A stretch of 24,171 nt of DNA from a virus: the IMG/VR virus record IMGVR_UViG_3300025832_000065, positions 1 through 24,171 of that record. One strand, 5' to 3'. The notes under the pieces were generated by a model. That model saw only the letters and a program-made list of their open reading frames with translations. It did not search any database and was not told where the DNA came from. Made by a program: the position numbers and the translations under genes. Of the stretch, positions 22,551 through 24,171 are shown one piece after another. How positions within the stretch are numbered: the stretch's first letter is position 1; each line of letters starts with the position of its first letter.

Positions 22551-23435
22551 ATGGCAACATATACAACCTATACCCAAGTGGGTCAGAAAGAAGATGTTTC
22601 AGACATCATCGCTAACATTAGTCCGTTTAGCACTCCATGTTTAGCAATGTTCAAAGACGAAAAAGTATCAGCTAGAACTTTCTCATTCCTTGAGGATTCA
22701 TTAGCAGATTCAGCAGTCAATGCGGCAGTTGAAGGAGCAGACGCAAGTATGCTAACTTTGACAGATGCAACTGAGAGAACACAGAATACTCAGATACTTT
22801 CTAAAGCCTTCCAAGTAAGTGCAACAGCAGATGCCGTGGCAACTTATGGTCGAGCAAAGGAAACTGCTTATCAGTTAGCTAAGAAACTTAAAGAAATCAA
22901 AAAAGACTACGAACGTGCAATGGTTGGCGTTGAGCAAGCCGCAGTTGCTGGTAATGCTTCAACAGCACGTAAGATGACTTCTATCATTAACCAAATGTCT
23001 ACAGCTGTAGACGCTGGTTCAAACGCAACAGATGCCTTAACAGAAGCAAAACTATTGTTAGCTGGTCAAACAGCATACGACAATGGTTCTGATGTTGACA
23101 CATTCATGATCAAGCCAGCAGACGCACAAATCGTAGCTGGTTTCTCAGCGGCATCTGGTCGTAATCGTGAAATCTCACAAGGCAAAACATTGGTCAATGC
23201 GATTGATCTATATGTGAGCCCTTACGGCGAATACAGAGTAGTATTGAACCGCGAGTTAAAGACAACTCACGCACTACTAATAGACCCAACAATGTTCAAA
23301 ACATGTACGTTGCGTCCATTCACAAGAACACTTCTAGCGAAAAATGGCGACTCAGATCGACATCATATCGTGGGCGAGGTTTCTTGCAAACATACCAACT
23401 TTGCTGACTCTGTGAAGATCACAGGCTTATCATAA
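22551..23435 (+). CDS. Major capsid protein, HK97-fold, SU10-like
   Basis: The 294-residue protein starts MATYTTYTQVGQKEDVSDII. It then carries SPFSTPCLAMFKDEKVSARTFSFLEDSL, a pattern typical of the SU10-type major capsid family (formerly DUF5309), not the T7 gp10 type. A helix-rich region follows (AKKLKEIKKDYERAMVGVEQA, the HK97 spine helix), then the A-domain strands and a C-terminal beta segment. It assembles the icosahedral head on the scaffold. AAGGAA nine bases before the ATG, a dedicated 45-nt spacer and a strong terminator after the gene are consistent with high expression. Family assignment comes from motif reading plus the portal-scaffold-capsid order. Confidence 0.9.
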   Translation: MATYTTYTQVGQKEDVSDIIANISPFSTPCLAMFKDEKVSARTFSFLEDSLADSAVNAAVEGADASMLTLTDATERTQNTQILSKAFQVSATADAVATYGRAKETAYQLAKKLKEIKKDYERAMVGVEQAAVAGNASTARKMTSIINQMSTAVDAGSNATDALTEAKLLLAGQTAYDNGSDVDTFMIKPADAQIVAGFSAASGRNREISQGKTLVNAIDLYVSPYGEYRVVLNRELKTTHALLIDPTMFKTCTLRPFTRTLLAKNGDSDRHHIVGEVSCKHTNFADSVKITGLS

Positions 23436-23466
23436 GTTTCTAATAGACCACTAATAGGTCTTTACT

Positions 23467-23526
23467 AGGCCACCCACAGACACACAGGTTTTGCTCTCCT
23501 TACTGTTGTCCGTGGGTGGCCTTTTT
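23467..23526 (+). terminator. Strong Rho-independent terminator after the capsid gene
   Basis: Arms AGGCCACCCAC (23467-23477) and GTGGGTGGCCT (23512-23522) pair perfectly over 11 bp. They extend by a further 4 bp (GACA/TGTC) after one mismatch, around a 24-nt loop, and TTTTT follows. A smaller hairpin, AGACC/GGTCT (23445-23461), precedes it. Confidence 0.88.
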
Positions 23527-23545
23527 ACGTTTTAAGGGTAGCAAA

Positions 23546-23851
23546 ATGACTAACAAAACACAGCCAACATTATTACAAAATGAAACTGACTTTATGCAAG
23601 AGCATGGTCAATTATTACAAAAGCATACACAGCACATCTCACAGTCATTCTTAGATGATCTGAAAGACGCTCGAAACAATAGTTCGAAGCCTACAGGTGA
23701 GATGATGAGAGTAGCCTCCATACCGACAGCCGTTGTCGAGAAGTGGATGCGAGAAGGATTCAATATCTGGGAAGCCAAAGGTTCAGAGATTGTCCGTAAA
23801 CTAAAGAACGAGGACTTAGACATGTTCCTTACAACCAATAAGAGGATTTAA
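23546..23851 (+). CDS. Small protein between capsid and adaptor (101 aa)
   Basis: I chose ATG 23546 because an upstream in-frame GTG would lie within the terminator stem, and AAGGGTAGC precedes the ATG. Residues 1-45 are polar and helical (NETDFMQEHGQLLQKHTQHIS). The C-terminal half (GEMMRVASIPTAVVEKWMREGFN) has a compact conserved-looking helix-turn pattern and ends FLTTNKRI. Genes of this size sit between capsid and adaptor genes in related marine podophages. A head-completion or decoration role is possible but unproven. Confidence 0.7.
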   Translation: MTNKTQPTLLQNETDFMQEHGQLLQKHTQHISQSFLDDLKDARNNSSKPTGEMMRVASIPTAVVEKWMREGFNIWEAKGSEIVRKLKNEDLDMFLTTNKRI

Positions 23852-23852
23852 A

Positions 23853-24171
23853 ATGAACAAAGGTGAAATCCGAGCACACTTTATTGCTCTTCTAAATCGT
23901 AGTGACTGTTCGAATGCTTTGGCTGACACCTTCATTGATCAAGCAATCACTAGAATACAGAGACAACTACGTGTCCCAGCAATGGAAAAACAAAACGATT
24001 ACAATGTAGCATCAGATGCAGGGACTTCAAAAGTAACAATGCCAGCTGATCTACTTGAGATAATCGAGTTGTATTACGATGGTAACGCATTAGTCCGCAT
24101 CCCTCTACATGAGATGGTACAGTATCAAAAGACAGGTGAATTAGGTTCACCAAGGTTCTTCTGCCGAGAGC
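23853..24171 (+). CDS. Head-tail adaptor protein, 5' part only
   Basis: The frame is open to the window edge, 106 complete codons without a stop, so the gene is truncated by the window, not broken. It starts MNKGEIRAHFIALLNRSDCS. TFIDQAITRIQRQLRVPAME follows, a helical pattern characteristic of the SU10-type adaptor (connector) proteins that dock under the portal. Then come beta-type segments (SKVTMPADLLEIIELYYDGN and LVRIPLHEMVQYQ). AGAGGA lies upstream of the ATG, and only one base separates the gene from the previous stop. It should bridge portal and tail nozzle. Its position after the capsid gene is as expected. Confidence 0.8.
   Translation, partial: MNKGEIRAHFIALLNRSDCSNALADTFIDQAITRIQRQLRVPAMEKQNDYNVASDAGTSKVTMPADLLEIIELYYDGNALVRIPLHEMVQYQKTGELGSPRFFCRE

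Overview
The window is a double-stranded DNA tailed-phage genome fragment, either a free podovirus or an integrated copy. The evidence is a T7-type single-subunit RNA polymerase, a T7 gp3-type Holliday-junction endonuclease, a gp2.5-like ssDNA-binding protein, a tyrosine integrase and a continuous set of virion genes. The gene set resembles integrase-carrying marine podoviruses, but the host cannot be named from sequence alone. DNA polymerase, primase-helicase, lysis genes and the rest of the tail module are not visible and probably lie outside the window.

Layout. (1) Bases 1-7177, leftward (minus strand): reading 5'->3', a run of small unknown early genes (7035 down to 4758), the integrase, a 58-codon gene, the RNA polymerase, a hairpin and a terminator, then the ssDNA-binding protein and endonuclease I. 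Most junctions are ATGA or short overlaps, so this is a tightly coupled operon. (2) About 7178-8046: a control region of nearly 0.9 kb with no convincing gene. It holds two copies of a 12-bp SP6-promoter-like element facing each other, a 10-bp tandem repeat array and several other short repeats. (3) Bases 8047-24171, rightward (plus strand): tail-collar fibre protein, a large tail protein, a small virion-associated protein, three putative internal/ejection proteins (the last with an HExxH metallopeptidase motif), a terminator-like hairpin, small and large terminase, portal, a small protein, scaffold, major capsid protein, a strong terminator, a small protein and the start of a head-tail adaptor.

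How the parts may work together. Host polymerase would first transcribe the leftward early genes. The phage polymerase would then recognise the SP6-like elements and drive both the leftward block (including its own gene) and the rightward late block. The two phage promoters are convergent while the genes they would serve diverge, so the two leaders would be complementary over about 173 nt. The terminator just after the polymerase gene could separate early host-driven transcription from phage-driven expression of the recombination and ssDNA proteins.

Most notable: the paired convergent promoters and repeat array; a T7-type transcription module joined to an SU10/P22-type rather than T7-type capsid module; a metallopeptidase motif in the largest putative ejection protein; a scaffold with the same helical motif at both ends; and duplicated translation-start cassettes in the early operon.
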